NCBI GenBank assembly: GCA_963665525.1
Contig: OY762280.1
Coordinates: forward strand, 1,240,001 to 1,304,000
Reading direction: 5' to 3'
DNA length: 64,000 nt
Source: UBA12077 sp963665525
GTDB lineage: Bacteria > Bacteroidota > Bacteroidia > Bacteroidales > UBA12077
Positions 9,310 to 18,861 of this stretch are shown here, piece after piece. Each line of letters opens with the position of its first letter. Position 1 is the first letter of the stretch. The notes under the pieces are model-generated. The model did not search any database. It had not been told where the DNA came from and saw nothing but the letters and a program-made list of their open reading frames with translations. The position numbers were made by a program, and so were the translations under genes.

Positions 9310-10026
9310 ATGAAATTAACATTGTCCAAGAATATTATTTTCTTACTAATAATTATTTTCTCGGGATGTTCTGATGAAGATACTTTTAAATCGGATTATG
9401 CCGAATTTGAAGATTTTGAACTTGAAAAGAATACTTCTTGGAATGGTTCAGATGGAACAGGAGATTTTACTTATAGTAATAAGATTTTTAGTAACTCCTT
9501 TTATACTGATTGGAATACCTGGAGTGGATTTGCTTATTCGAATGTAATTAATTACATGTACTATAACGAAAGCGCAAAATATGCTTCATATCCTAGTGGT
9601 GGAGCTGATGAATCGGATAATTATTTGGTTGCTCATCAGTTTGAAAAGATCGTGATCAATTTTATAAAACCAGAAGAACCTCGTTGGGTTCAATTAACGA
9701 ATGCTACTTATACTGCGCTTGCGATTAAATATGGCTATGGTTATGCGAAAGAATTTGGAGGAAGAGATGGGAGTGATCCTGATTGGTTTAAACTTACCAT
9801 TACAGGTATTGGAACCGTAGATGAAATTACAGGAACAGTTGATTTCTTTTTAGCTGATTTCAGGTTTGATGATGATACGCAAGATTATATTATTGATAAG
9901 TGGGAATTTGTTGATTTAACAAGTCTGGGTATTGTTAAAAGATTAGAATTTGAACTTAGCTCATCGGATGCAGGAACACCTCTTTATTTTTGTCTAGATA
10001 ATTTAAAAGGCAGGGTACATTATTAA
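9310..10026 (+). CDS. DUF4465 lipoprotein
   Basis: A 238-residue lipoprotein with lipobox ending at Cys20 (IIFSGC). The motif FYTDWNTWSGFAYSNVIN is the hallmark of the DUF4465 family, a beta-sandwich domain of Bacteroidota surface lipoproteins often found near cobalamin or other TonB-linked uptake genes. A short acidic linker (SDEDTFKSDYAEFEDFE) separates the lipid anchor from the fold. There is no uptake gene directly next to it; the nearest is the ABC importer at 12729, on the far side of a minus-strand sensor kinase. The function is unknown. Confidence 0.85.
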   Translation: MKLTLSKNIIFLLIIIFSGCSDEDTFKSDYAEFEDFELEKNTSWNGSDGTGDFTYSNKIFSNSFYTDWNTWSGFAYSNVINYMYYNESAKYASYPSGGADESDNYLVAHQFEKIVINFIKPEEPRWVQLTNATYTALAIKYGYGYAKEFGGRDGSDPDWFKLTITGIGTVDEITGTVDFFLADFRFDDDTQDYIIDKWEFVDLTSLGIVKRLEFELSSSDAGTPLYFCLDNLKGRVHY

Positions 10027-10075
10027 TCTATAAAGTAGTTGTTTCATGATGTATTTTGTTTCTAAATCATGTCTA

Positions 10076-12538
10076 TTAAGGTAATTTATGATCAATCCAC
10101 TTTTCAAGTATTGAGATCAGTTTTTCCTTTTTAATCGGCTTCGCAATATAATCATCACAACCAGCATCCATACTTTCTTTTTCATCATTTTGCATGGCAT
10201 ATGCAGTTTGGATAATGATTGGAATATCAGGTCTTATCTTTTTAATTTTTGATGTTGCTTCTAAACCATTCATTCCTGGCATTTTAACATCCATAAGAAT
10301 AAGATCAATAACTTTATTGCCTTTACATATTTCTATTGCTTCAAAACCATTTTCAGCTCTTAAAAGTGTAACTCCTTTATTAGTGAGTAACATCTCTAAG
10401 AATTTGTAATTACTTTCTTCATCTTCAGCAATTAGAATGGTTTTATCTTTCCATTCATTGTTGTTTTTTACAATAACTTTTGGAGCGATTTGATGGTCGC
10501 TTTGTTCTGAAATATCTAATGGGAGAGTATAATAAAAAGTTGATCCTTTGCCAATTTCAGAGTCAACACGAATTGTTCCTCCTAATCTTTCAACTAAATT
10601 TTGTGTTATGGCTAATCCAAGTCCGGTACCTCGGTATAATTTTGAGGTGTTCGTTTCTATTTTATTAAATCTATGAAAAATCTCACCTTGTTTATCAGCA
10701 GGAATTCCTATACCTGTATCTTTTACATAGAATTCAACCAGGTTATCTTTTTTTAGAATTTTATAACCAATATGAACAGACCCTGTTTCGGTATATTTTA
10801 AAGCATTGTCGGTTAAGTTTGCTAAAATTTGTTTAAAGCGATATGGATCGGTTTTTAAATAGAAATTTTCAATAAACGAAGCGTTATCAAGAACAATATC
10901 AATATGTTTTTTATCGATTTTCTTTTTTGCTTCGTTAAACATATCAAACTCTTCTTCAATTGCCTGATTGATATCCGTGTTTTTAATAAATACCGTAAGT
11001 TCATTAGCTTCAATCTTAGCTAAATCAATAATATCATCAATTAAATGCAATAAGGTATTACAATTGTTGTTGATATGAGTTACTAACTCTTCGCGCTCGT
11101 CTTCCTCTGTTTCCGGATCAACTAACAGGTCAGAAAAACCTATAATAGCATTCATAGGAGTACGTATCTCATGAGACATATTTGCAAGGAAAGAGGATTT
11201 TAAACGATCACTTTCTTCTGCTTTTTCTTTTGCATTTTTTAAATCAATTTCAGTTTTATAACGCCTTGTAATATCCCGACAGATACCAACTATTCCTAAT
11301 GCATTACCATCTTCATCGGTAAATGGAACTTTTAAAGTATCTAACAGAAAACGTTCATTTTCTGCATTCGACTCCCAGGTTTCTGTTCTTTGAACTTGTT
11401 TTTCGTTAATTAGTTTCTTATCTGTTTCGTGATATTGAGCAGCAATATTTTCAGGGAATAAAGCAAAATCATCTTTTCCAATGATTTCTTCTGGTTTTTT
11501 ATTATTGAACGTACAAAAAGCATCGTTACAACCAATGTAAATATTGTCTTTGTTTTTATAAAATATTAAATCAGGAATGGCATTGATCATTGAATTTAGA
11601 AGCGATTTTTCTTGTTTGACCTGGTTTTCTGCTTTTTTTCGCTCATTTAATTCTTTCTGTAATTCCGAAGTTTTGATGGCAACTTGTTTTCTTAATGTCC
11701 ACGACCAGAATAATATAATAAATAGAAATAATAATACAGGAATTAAAATCCATATAATAATCCTGAAAACATGTGTTTTAAGCTCTGTTTTTTCATAAAT
11801 ACCAAACCACTTATCATAAATTTGATCATATTCTCCTGTTGATTTAATAATTTGTAGTCCATCATTTATTTGGGCCAAAATATCTTGCCTGTCTTTAACT
11901 ATGGCAAAACAAATTTCTTTAGGTTGAATAGATCCGCCTGTAGGAGATAAGTTTGATAAGTTAAATTCTTTAATGGCATATTGCCCATGTAATTTATTAA
12001 TTAAAGCACAATTGTATTCACCGGCAGATAATAGCCTTAATGCTGTTTGATAATTTTTTACCGGTATAATGTATCTCGAAATATTATTGGCAATTAAATA
12101 ATCATGCATAATATCACCTCTTACAACTATGACTTGTTTGTTGGCAATATCATCGATCGATTTTATATCGCTTCCTTTTCGAGTAAATACAGAATGCGTA
12201 ATGTAAATAAACGGAGCAGAAAAGTTGACAATCTTACTACGTTCAGGAGAATACGACATGGCTACAACTCCATCAATTTTTTTGTTTTCAAGATCAATTC
12301 TTACCTGAGTCCAGTTGTCTAATTCCAAATGGACTTTTAAACCCATTGTTTTTTTGATTGCTTCTAAAATATCAATACTAAAACCTGCTGGATTGGAGTT
12401 TTCGTCTAGTAATTGATAAGGAGGGTAGTCGTAATTGGCTTTAAAAAATATGGTATCGTTTGTTAGAGTTTTAGATGATAAAACAGTAGGAAATAAAATA
12501 ATGAAACTTAAAATAAAAACTCTAAAAAAAATATTCAT
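10076..12538 (-). CDS. Hybrid sensor histidine kinase with periplasmic solute-binding domain
   Basis: An 820-residue two-component hybrid. Order: signal segment 1-22, a periplasmic SBP_bac_3 amino-acid-binding-like domain (about 28-245), one membrane helix (258-282), a short coiled coil, a PAS domain (about 311-430), HisKA with His456 in FLANMSHEIRTP, HATPase_c with DTGIGIP and GTGLGL, and a C-terminal receiver domain with phospho-acceptor Asp750 in LILMDVKMPGMNG. This is the BvgS/EvgS-like layout, with ligand binding outside the cell controlling a phosphorelay. No DNA-binding regulator or Hpt gene adjoins it. The stand-alone receiver at 40959-41336 closely resembles its own receiver domain. 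Confidence 0.93.
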   Translation of the reverse strand: MNIFFRVFILSFIILFPTVLSSKTLTNDTIFFKANYDYPPYQLLDENSNPAGFSIDILEAIKKTMGLKVHLELDNWTQVRIDLENKKIDGVVAMSYSPERSKIVNFSAPFIYITHSVFTRKGSDIKSIDDIANKQVIVVRGDIMHDYLIANNISRYIIPVKNYQTALRLLSAGEYNCALINKLHGQYAIKEFNLSNLSPTGGSIQPKEICFAIVKDRQDILAQINDGLQIIKSTGEYDQIYDKWFGIYEKTELKTHVFRIIIWILIPVLLFLFIILFWSWTLRKQVAIKTSELQKELNERKKAENQVKQEKSLLNSMINAIPDLIFYKNKDNIYIGCNDAFCTFNNKKPEEIIGKDDFALFPENIAAQYHETDKKLINEKQVQRTETWESNAENERFLLDTLKVPFTDEDGNALGIVGICRDITRRYKTEIDLKNAKEKAEESDRLKSSFLANMSHEIRTPMNAIIGFSDLLVDPETEEDEREELVTHINNNCNTLLHLIDDIIDLAKIEANELTVFIKNTDINQAIEEEFDMFNEAKKKIDKKHIDIVLDNASFIENFYLKTDPYRFKQILANLTDNALKYTETGSVHIGYKILKKDNLVEFYVKDTGIGIPADKQGEIFHRFNKIETNTSKLYRGTGLGLAITQNLVERLGGTIRVDSEIGKGSTFYYTLPLDISEQSDHQIAPKVIVKNNNEWKDKTILIAEDEESNYKFLEMLLTNKGVTLLRAENGFEAIEICKGNKVIDLILMDVKMPGMNGLEATSKIKKIRPDIPIIIQTAYAMQNDEKESMDAGCDDYIAKPIKKEKLISILEKWIDHKLP

Positions 12539-12728
12539 TATAAATTATATTATAAGTGTAAGAAGCTTAGGCTTTAAAGATAAATAAACTTTTAAAATTT
12601 TATACGTACTAAGCTAAATAATGTTCAATATTGCATAGATGTTAAATTTATTCTTAAATTATTCTAAACAAAAAAGCTCGATTCATATTAATAATATATT
12701 TTTATGCACAAATAAAACAGGTTTAAGA

Positions 12729-13865
12729 ATGAGGTTTATCTATTACATAACTTTGATTCTGATTTTTCAGTCTTGTATTAACTCAGAGAATAAATCAGAA
12801 TCAAATAAAAACATACCAAAAGAGGAGTTAAAATTCTCCAAAGGATTTGTGTTAGAAGAATACGAAGGATATAAATTACTTAAAATAAGGAATCCTTGGC
12901 AAGGTGCAGAAGGTGTTGAATATAAATATGCTTTAGTACAGAATAAAAATAATATTTCTAAGGATTTGAAAGTAGATGGTATCATAAAAACTCCTGTTAC
13001 AAAGGTTGTTTGTTTATCAACAACTCATATTGCATTTATTGATTTATTGAATGAAACAAGCAGTATTGTTGGAGTATCAGGAGCGAATTATGTAAATAAT
13101 GAAAAGCTTAGAGAAAAGATTGATATGAACCAATTACCGGATGTTGGTTACGATAATAGTTTGAACTATGAACTGATAACAAGCCTAAATCCGGATTTAA
13201 TTATTACATATGGCGTAGGTGGACAGGTTGCCAGTTATAATCAAAAGCTAAATGATTTAGGATTACAAACCATTATTATTGCAGAATACCTGGAGGATAA
13301 TCCACTTGGTAAATTGGAGTGGATAAAGTTATTTGCTGCTCTGTATGAGAAGGAAAAGATAGCAGAAGAATATTTTAATAGTGCAGTTCATGATTATAAC
13401 AGTCTTTTAGATTTAACAAAAAATGTTGATCAGAAACCCAAAGTCTTGCTAGGATTACCATGGAAAGATGTATGGTATGTTCCGGGTGGAAAATCCTTTT
13501 TAGCTAAAATGATTGACGATGCAGGGGGAGATTATCTTTGGAATGAAAATGATTCACGCGAAAGCTTACCTTTTAGTATTGAATCTGTTTTTGTTCATGC
13601 TTCAAATGCCGATATTTGGTTAAATACAGGAGTTGTAAATAAGAAATCAGATATTCTAAAAACAGATGAGCGGTTTAAAAACTTTGGACCTTACCAAAAT
13701 GGAAAAATATTTAATAATAACTTGAGAATGAATCCATCTGGTGGGAATGATTATTGGGAAAAAGGTTTAATAGAACCACATATTGTACTTAAAGATATGA
13801 TCAAAATATTTCATCCCGATATTTTACCTGATCATCAATTGGTTTATTATAAAACAATAGAGTAG
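12729..13865 (+). CDS. ABC transporter substrate-binding lipoprotein (iron-siderophore/cobalamin type)
   Basis: A 378-residue binding protein of the FepB/BtuF class III type. I chose the ATG at 12729 because it gives a proper lipoprotein signal MRFIYYITLILIFQSC with lipobox Cys16; the frame stays open upstream to 12639, but that would bury the signal. Two Rossmann-like lobes contain KVVCLSTTHIAFIDLL, GYDNSLNYELITSLNPDL and VLLGLPWKDVWYVPGG. The permease and ATPase genes follow on the same strand, making a complete importer. The substrate (siderophore, haem or corrinoid) cannot be told from sequence. No TonB receptor gene or B12 riboswitch is seen in this window. Confidence 0.88.
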   Translation: MRFIYYITLILIFQSCINSENKSESNKNIPKEELKFSKGFVLEEYEGYKLLKIRNPWQGAEGVEYKYALVQNKNNISKDLKVDGIIKTPVTKVVCLSTTHIAFIDLLNETSSIVGVSGANYVNNEKLREKIDMNQLPDVGYDNSLNYELITSLNPDLIITYGVGGQVASYNQKLNDLGLQTIIIAEYLEDNPLGKLEWIKLFAALYEKEKIAEEYFNSAVHDYNSLLDLTKNVDQKPKVLLGLPWKDVWYVPGGKSFLAKMIDDAGGDYLWNENDSRESLPFSIESVFVHASNADIWLNTGVVNKKSDILKTDERFKNFGPYQNGKIFNNNLRMNPSGGNDYWEKGLIEPHIVLKDMIKIFHPDILPDHQLVYYKTIE

Positions 13866-13914
13866 TAACATAATTTAATTAAATTAGCACTTTCAAAATT
13901 AAGTCAATACTATT

Positions 13915-14952
13915 TTGTTATTAAAGAGACATATTGTTTTATTATGGATAGTCCTTATTATCATTTTAATATCGCTATTCATTTTTGATATAATATTAGG
14001 TTCTGTAAGATTGCCGGTAAAAGAAGTTCTTCGAATCATATTTACAGGTAATACAGATTATCCGGAGTATTTAACAATTATTTATAAGTTTAGATTCCCC
14101 AAAGCATTGACCGCTTTAATTGCCGGCTTTGCATTATCGGTGAGTGGTTTGCAAATGCAAACTGTTTTTAGAAATCCACTTGCAGGACCCTATGTTCTGG
14201 GTATAAGTGCCGGAGCAAGTTTGGGAGTTGCTCTCTTAGTTATGGGAATATCAACTTTTACAGTTGTTAGCCAGATAGGAGTTATTGGAAACTGGAGTAT
14301 TGTATTAGCTGCATGGATTGGTTCCGGATTGATTTTATTTCTAATACTGATGATATCTACTCGGGTAAAAGATATTATGACTATCTTGATTCTTGGTATT
14401 ATGTTTGGAAGTGCTACCAGTGCAGTAGTAAATATTTTACAATATTTTAGCAACGAATCAATGCTAAAAGCATTTATAGTTTGGACCATGGGCAGTTTAG
14501 GAGGTGTTTCTTTAAATCAACTGAAGGTGCTTGTACCAAGTGTTTTAATTGGATTATCGATGACCTTTATGCTGATTAAAATACTCAATGCCATGCTTGT
14601 TGGTGAAAACTATGCGAAAAGTATGGGATTGAACATTCGTACATCCAGGTTTATGATATTTTTAAGCACAAGTTTACTTGCAGGAAGTGTAACAGCGTTT
14701 TGCGGGCCAATTGGTTTTATTGGAATTGCTGTTCCTCATATAGCCAGGATGGTTTTTAAATCGGCAAATCATAAAATTCTTTTACCGGGAACAATGATAT
14801 TGGGTGGGATCGTATTATTATTGAGTGATATTATCTCGCAATTACCAGGATCGGAAAAAACTTTACCTATAAACTCTATTACAGCCTTAGTTGGTATTCC
14901 TATAGTGATATGGATTATTATTCGAAATCAGAAAATAGCACCCGTTTCGTAA
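13915..14952 (+). CDS. FecCD-family ABC transporter permease
   Basis: A 345-residue inner-membrane permease for the importer. The only reasonable start is TTG at 13915: an in-frame stop lies at 13900-13902 and no ATG occurs before the conserved core. It has about nine or ten hydrophobic helices and the family signatures FRFPKALTALIAGFALS, LQMQTVFRNPLAGPYVLG and GPIGFIGIAVPHIARM, the last being the loop that contacts the ATPase. It begins 49 bp after the binding-protein gene, and the ATPase gene starts 5 bp after its stop. Confidence 0.93.
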   Translation: MLLKRHIVLLWIVLIIILISLFIFDIILGSVRLPVKEVLRIIFTGNTDYPEYLTIIYKFRFPKALTALIAGFALSVSGLQMQTVFRNPLAGPYVLGISAGASLGVALLVMGISTFTVVSQIGVIGNWSIVLAAWIGSGLILFLILMISTRVKDIMTILILGIMFGSATSAVVNILQYFSNESMLKAFIVWTMGSLGGVSLNQLKVLVPSVLIGLSMTFMLIKILNAMLVGENYAKSMGLNIRTSRFMIFLSTSLLAGSVTAFCGPIGFIGIAVPHIARMVFKSANHKILLPGTMILGGIVLLLSDIISQLPGSEKTLPINSITALVGIPIVIWIIIRNQKIAPVS

Positions 14953-14957
14953 TAAGT

Positions 14958-15980
14958 ATGCAAGATCAAAAAAACATATTAAAAATTGATAATTTAAAAA
15001 TTGGATATCCAACCAAAAACAATGGCTTAAATATCCTGTTTGATGATATTAATTTGCATGGTAATTCGGGTGAATTGATAGCATTGGTAGGGAAAAATGG
15101 AGTAGGGAAAAGTACTTTATTAAGAAATATAACAGGATTACAGAAGCCTATTGATGGTAAAATTCAGTTTTTTGGGAAACAAAGAGATGAATATAGTAGA
15201 ACTGATTTTGCCCGTATGGTGAGTTTTGTATCCACTGAAATAGTAAATATCACTAATCTAAGTGTTTTCGATTTAGTTTCTTTGGGTAGATTTCCGCATA
15301 CAAATTGGTTTGGAAAACTCAATTCTGTCGATATTATGAAATCGAAACGAGCATTGGAAATGGTAGGAATGCGAGGGTTTGAGCGTAAGAATATTAATGA
15401 AATTAGCGACGGAGAAAGGCAGCGAGTAATGATTGCACGAACCTTAGCACAAGATACTAAAGTAATAGTTCTAGATGAACCTACTGCTTTTCTTGATTTG
15501 CCTAATAAATATGAGATCGTTCATTTACTTAATCAGCTATCTAAAAAAGAGAATAAAACCATTATATTCTCAACACACGATTTAAATATTGCTATTCAGG
15601 AAGCCGATAAAATATGGTTAATGCTCGAAAATGAAATAGCAGAAGGAGCTCCTGAAGATCTTATTTTGAATGATACTTTTAATCAGATTTTTGATCAATC
15701 AAAATTAAGTTTTGATAAAGTTAAAGGTGATTTTAGAATGCAAAGAAAGCACTCTGAAAGTATAGGTTTAATAGGAGAGGGAACATATTATACTTGGACA
15801 AAGAAAGCTTTAGAGCGACTTAACTTTAAAGTTGAGAAAGGGAATAAAGCTATTCAACATATCAAAATTGATTTTAAAGATGATCAATGTGTATGGAAAC
15901 TAAACGATGAGAATACCAAACAGGAATTTAATTCGTTATATGAATTATCATTATATTTGAAAGTACAAACTAAATATTAA
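14958..15980 (+). CDS. ABC transporter ATP-binding protein with C-terminal extension
   Basis: The ATPase of the importer, 340 residues from the ATG at 14958. That ATG is preferred over one at 14910, which lies inside the permease gene. Walker A is GKNGVGKST (Lys51), the signature is ISDGERQRVMIAR, Walker B is VIVLDEPTAFLD, and the switch His is in FSTHDLN. FecE/BtuD-type ATPases are about 250-260 residues. Here about 85 more residues follow, including GLIGEGTYYTWTKKALERL, a region with no motif I recognise and possibly a regulatory or substrate-sensing tail. Confidence 0.92.
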   Translation: MQDQKNILKIDNLKIGYPTKNNGLNILFDDINLHGNSGELIALVGKNGVGKSTLLRNITGLQKPIDGKIQFFGKQRDEYSRTDFARMVSFVSTEIVNITNLSVFDLVSLGRFPHTNWFGKLNSVDIMKSKRALEMVGMRGFERKNINEISDGERQRVMIARTLAQDTKVIVLDEPTAFLDLPNKYEIVHLLNQLSKKENKTIIFSTHDLNIAIQEADKIWLMLENEIAEGAPEDLILNDTFNQIFDQSKLSFDKVKGDFRMQRKHSESIGLIGEGTYYTWTKKALERLNFKVEKGNKAIQHIKIDFKDDQCVWKLNDENTKQEFNSLYELSLYLKVQTKY

Positions 15981-15984
15981 AACT

Positions 15985-16194
15985 ATGAAAGGCTTAAAGA
16001 AAATTACATCCTACATTTTAATAACTTTTGTTCTTTTAATTACAGTAGTGTCACTACTGGGTATTTGGGATATTATTTCCCTAGAAGATGTCATGCGCAA
16101 AATATTTACATCCTTATTCGTAGTGTTCGTGGCTTCAGTAATTGTGTTGTTTATTTTTTCGGTATTGATACGAGATAATGATCATAAGGAATAA
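15985..16194 (+). CDS. Small two-helix membrane protein
   Basis: A 69-residue protein with two predicted membrane helices (about 8-28 and 42-62) joined by a short loop (DIISLEDVMRK) and a charged tail (IRDNDHKE). It starts 4 bp after the ATPase stop codon, so it is surely part of the importer transcript. I know no family for it. It may be an accessory subunit of the transporter or simply a co-transcribed small membrane protein. Confidence 0.7.
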   Translation: MKGLKKITSYILITFVLLITVVSLLGIWDIISLEDVMRKIFTSLFVVFVASVIVLFIFSVLIRDNDHKE

Positions 16195-16210
16195 AAAAGG
16201 TGTATCGTTT

Positions 16211-16240
16211 AAAATAAAAAAGAGCACTTAATTGTGCTCT
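16211..16240 (-). terminator. Terminator of the TlpA-like gene, overlapping its stop codon
   Basis: A stem AGAGCAC/GTGCTCT (16221-16227 and 16234-16240) holds the stop codon (16228-16230) of the minus-strand gene in its loop. On the minus strand the stem is followed by a T-rich run (complement of 16211-16220). The same hairpin is reached by plus-strand transcripts of the importer operon but has a poorer T run that way. Confidence 0.7.
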
Positions 16241-17694
16241 TCTTCATTTTGTTTTTCTTTGATCACATCTGAAATATCTTTTCTGCCAAGTTCAATTTCA
16301 AGAATATTTCTAACTGTTTCATGCCCGATTCTTTTAGCAATAATTTTCTTATCCTTATCGAGCAAATAAAGGGTAGGCGTACTATAAATATTATAAAAGA
16401 ATCTAAAATTAGTTAAATTGTATTGATCCCATACATTGTACCATTCATCAAAACCTTTTTCTTCAATATATTCTGCCCATTCATTCTTATCTGTTTGAGT
16501 ATAAAATGCGAAAACTTCAAATTCATCTCTGGTAAATTCTTTGTATAATTTTGCAATAGCAGGAACAACTTTCTTACAGTGTCCACAATGAGGTTCCCAG
16601 AACATGAGTAAAGTATATTTTGCATTTATTTCGTGTAAACGTGCATATTCGCCATGTAATGTTTCCACTTTTAAATCCTGTGCCAGATTTCCAATGAGGT
16701 TAAAACGTAGTTTAGCAACGTGCTCTCTAAGCTTTTTAGTGTTTTCATCATCGAGCCAGTTTACCCTGTCTGTTAAGTAATATTTATCTGCTAAATGAAC
16801 TAAAACTTTATCCATGCCCATGATATTACTTTTTTGGAAAGTATTAAAGAAATACCTTAAAACATATTCGAACATTTCGTTATTATCACCAATCTGGTCA
16901 ATAACTCGATCGATATATTGATTTAAAGTATCAGGATCCTGAATAACGATTTTAGTAAAAAATGTTTCCAGTTTATTATGGAATATAGGAGTTCTTAAAA
17001 ATCGTTCGTCAGAGAAATCGATGTTGTCAAGATAGTGTTGTCGATTGTAATTGTATGAATGAAACCATCTTACAGAATCTTTATTTTCTATATTTTCAGG
17101 AACTTCAATTTCAGGAATTTCAGGATTCTTCATTGCTTTAACAATAACCGCAATAAGTTTACCTTCATTTTCAGAAATGATATTATTCCAATAATTTTTA
17201 ACTTCTTTAGAAATCGCATCAAACTGATCTTTTAAGATTTGAGCCGAATCAGAGTTCTGATCCATATCTTTTAATTGCTTTTGGATCTTTGACGATTCAA
17301 CATTTTTATCCATCATAAACTGCTGAAACTCTTTAAAAGCTGTATTTTCTTCAGAGCCTTTGATCTTTAGATTTTGAATTAAATTATCAGAGGATGTTTC
17401 TACTGAGAATTCCTGATCTTCACCTACTAAAATATCGAAATAGTTTTTTGAGGGCAAAACAATAATATAAACTCCCTGGTCAAGTAAACTATCACCAGAA
17501 AAAGAACCCTTTCCTTTATCGTCTAATTTAATAGTGTCTTTAACATAGGTTTTATCACCATAATAATGTCCCAAATATATTTCCTGGTTCGCTTTATCCG
17601 ATATTTCCACATCAATTTTATATGTTTGTGAATTCGCAATAAATGTTGATAGTAGTATGGTTATAACCAATAATGATGTTTTTATATTTCGCAT
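16228..17694 (-). CDS. TlpA-like thiol-disulfide oxidoreductase with DUF4369 and DUF5106 domains
   Basis: A 488-residue exported protein with signal peptide (cleavage near IANS-QT). The N-terminal beta domain (about 24-110, DUF4369-like, with YLGHYYGDKTYVKD) is followed by a helical DUF5106-like region (about 115-345) and a C-terminal thioredoxin fold (about 345-475). The active site is Cys370 and Cys373 in HCGHC, and the cis-Pro loop is YSTPTLY. Such proteins reduce or shuffle disulfides in the periplasm, for example during cytochrome c maturation or stress. It stands alone, convergent with the importer operon. Confidence 0.88.
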   Translation of the reverse strand: MRNIKTSLLVITILLSTFIANSQTYKIDVEISDKANQEIYLGHYYGDKTYVKDTIKLDDKGKGSFSGDSLLDQGVYIIVLPSKNYFDILVGEDQEFSVETSSDNLIQNLKIKGSEENTAFKEFQQFMMDKNVESSKIQKQLKDMDQNSDSAQILKDQFDAISKEVKNYWNNIISENEGKLIAVIVKAMKNPEIPEIEVPENIENKDSVRWFHSYNYNRQHYLDNIDFSDERFLRTPIFHNKLETFFTKIVIQDPDTLNQYIDRVIDQIGDNNEMFEYVLRYFFNTFQKSNIMGMDKVLVHLADKYYLTDRVNWLDDENTKKLREHVAKLRFNLIGNLAQDLKVETLHGEYARLHEINAKYTLLMFWEPHCGHCKKVVPAIAKLYKEFTRDEFEVFAFYTQTDKNEWAEYIEEKGFDEWYNVWDQYNLTNFRFFYNIYSTPTLYLLDKDKKIIAKRIGHETVRNILEIELGRKDISDVIKEKQNEEEHN

Positions 17695-17855
17695 AGTATT
17701 CTGTTTTAGTCTAGCAAATTTATCATTTTTTGAATATTCTTATTCTCATTAACAAAATTTAACATACCAAAAGTATAATTGTTTAGTTTTATTTAAGGAT
17801 ATTAAATCAATTCGTGTTTAATTTCATACTTTTACAAAGTACTAAATAATTACTT

Positions 17856-18746
17856 ATGCTTTCAATACTTGTGCCGGTATATAATTTTTCTGTTGTTGAC
17901 TTGGTTAACGATTTAAATAAACAGATAATAGCTGGTGCAATAACAGCAGAAATTATTATTGTAGATGATGCATCATCTGAATTTATTGAAGAAAATAGTA
18001 AGATAATTCATCTGGACAATGTTACTTATGAGCGCTTAACGAATAATATTGGACGTTCTGCTATACGAAATTATTTACTTTCCAAAGCACGTTACGATTA
18101 TCTTCTATTTATTGATTGTGATGCAAAAATTAGCAATCCAAATTTTATTAGTAATTATTTACAGTGTATTAAGGAAAACAAAGATGTTGTATGCGGCGGT
18201 GTAAAATATGAAGAAGCAAAACCAGAAAACAGAGGTTTGTATTTTCGTTGGTATTATGGTAAAGAAAGAGAAGCTATAACTGATAGAGAGCGAAATAAAT
18301 GCCCACATAAATCATTTTCATCGTTTAATTTTTTAATTAAAAAAGCAGTTTTTGAAGTCATAAAATTCAATGAGCAACTTACCAAATATGGACATGAAGA
18401 TACCTTGCTGGGAATAGAATTAAAAAAACAAAATATTCAAATTACTCATATCAATAATGCTTTAATCCATGACGGTTTAGAAGAGCTTGATGTATTTCTT
18501 CAAAAAACCAGACAATCGATTCAGAATTTAAAATATCTACAAAATTCTTATACTGATTTAGATTTACTAAATAATTCGATTAAGTTACTTAACACCACTA
18601 TTAAAGTTCAGAACTTGAGGTTAGGTTGGTTTTTTAAGTTATGTTATATTTTATTTAATAAAATGATATTAAGTAACTTAAGATCAAAAAAACCGTCGCT
18701 TATTTTATTTGATTTTTATAAAATCACATATTATTTTTCTTTATAA
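17856..18746 (+). CDS. Glycosyltransferase family 2
   Basis: A 296-residue GT-A fold enzyme that moves a sugar from a nucleotide donor to a lipid or polymer acceptor. Seen: N-terminal LSILVPVYNF, the nucleotide-binding IIVDDASSE, the metal-binding FIDCDAKI (a DxD-type Asp-Cys-Asp), and GHEDTLLGIEL, which resembles the ED catalytic-base motif. No membrane helix is evident except a weak hydrophobic stretch near the C-terminus (WFFKLCYILFNK). There is no polysaccharide cluster around it, so donor and acceptor are unknown. Confidence 0.88.
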   Translation: MLSILVPVYNFSVVDLVNDLNKQIIAGAITAEIIIVDDASSEFIEENSKIIHLDNVTYERLTNNIGRSAIRNYLLSKARYDYLLFIDCDAKISNPNFISNYLQCIKENKDVVCGGVKYEEAKPENRGLYFRWYYGKEREAITDRERNKCPHKSFSSFNFLIKKAVFEVIKFNEQLTKYGHEDTLLGIELKKQNIQITHINNALIHDGLEELDVFLQKTRQSIQNLKYLQNSYTDLDLLNNSIKLLNTTIKVQNLRLGWFFKLCYILFNKMILSNLRSKKPSLILFDFYKITYYFSL

Positions 18747-18861
18747 GTTTTTAGGGCAACATTTCTAAAATTTATACGTCTTTTAATTGAATAGAACTGT
18801 AACGTATTTATGATTAGTTCGTCATATAATTGAATAAATAATCTTCATTGGAGGCTGCGAT

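Noticed and set aside
12563..12573. AAGCTTAGGCT upstream of the ABC importer, like half of the RAYT palindrome
   Set aside because: Only one 11-bp arm is present and no partner arm follows; chance is enough in AT-rich DNA.
12539..12728. Cobalamin riboswitch or Fur box before the importer
   Set aside because: The region is AT-rich with no B12-box-like GCC-rich core and no clear 19-bp inverted iron box.
12639..12728. Thirty extra residues at the start of the ABC binding protein
   Set aside because: They would hide the lipoprotein signal that starts at 12729.
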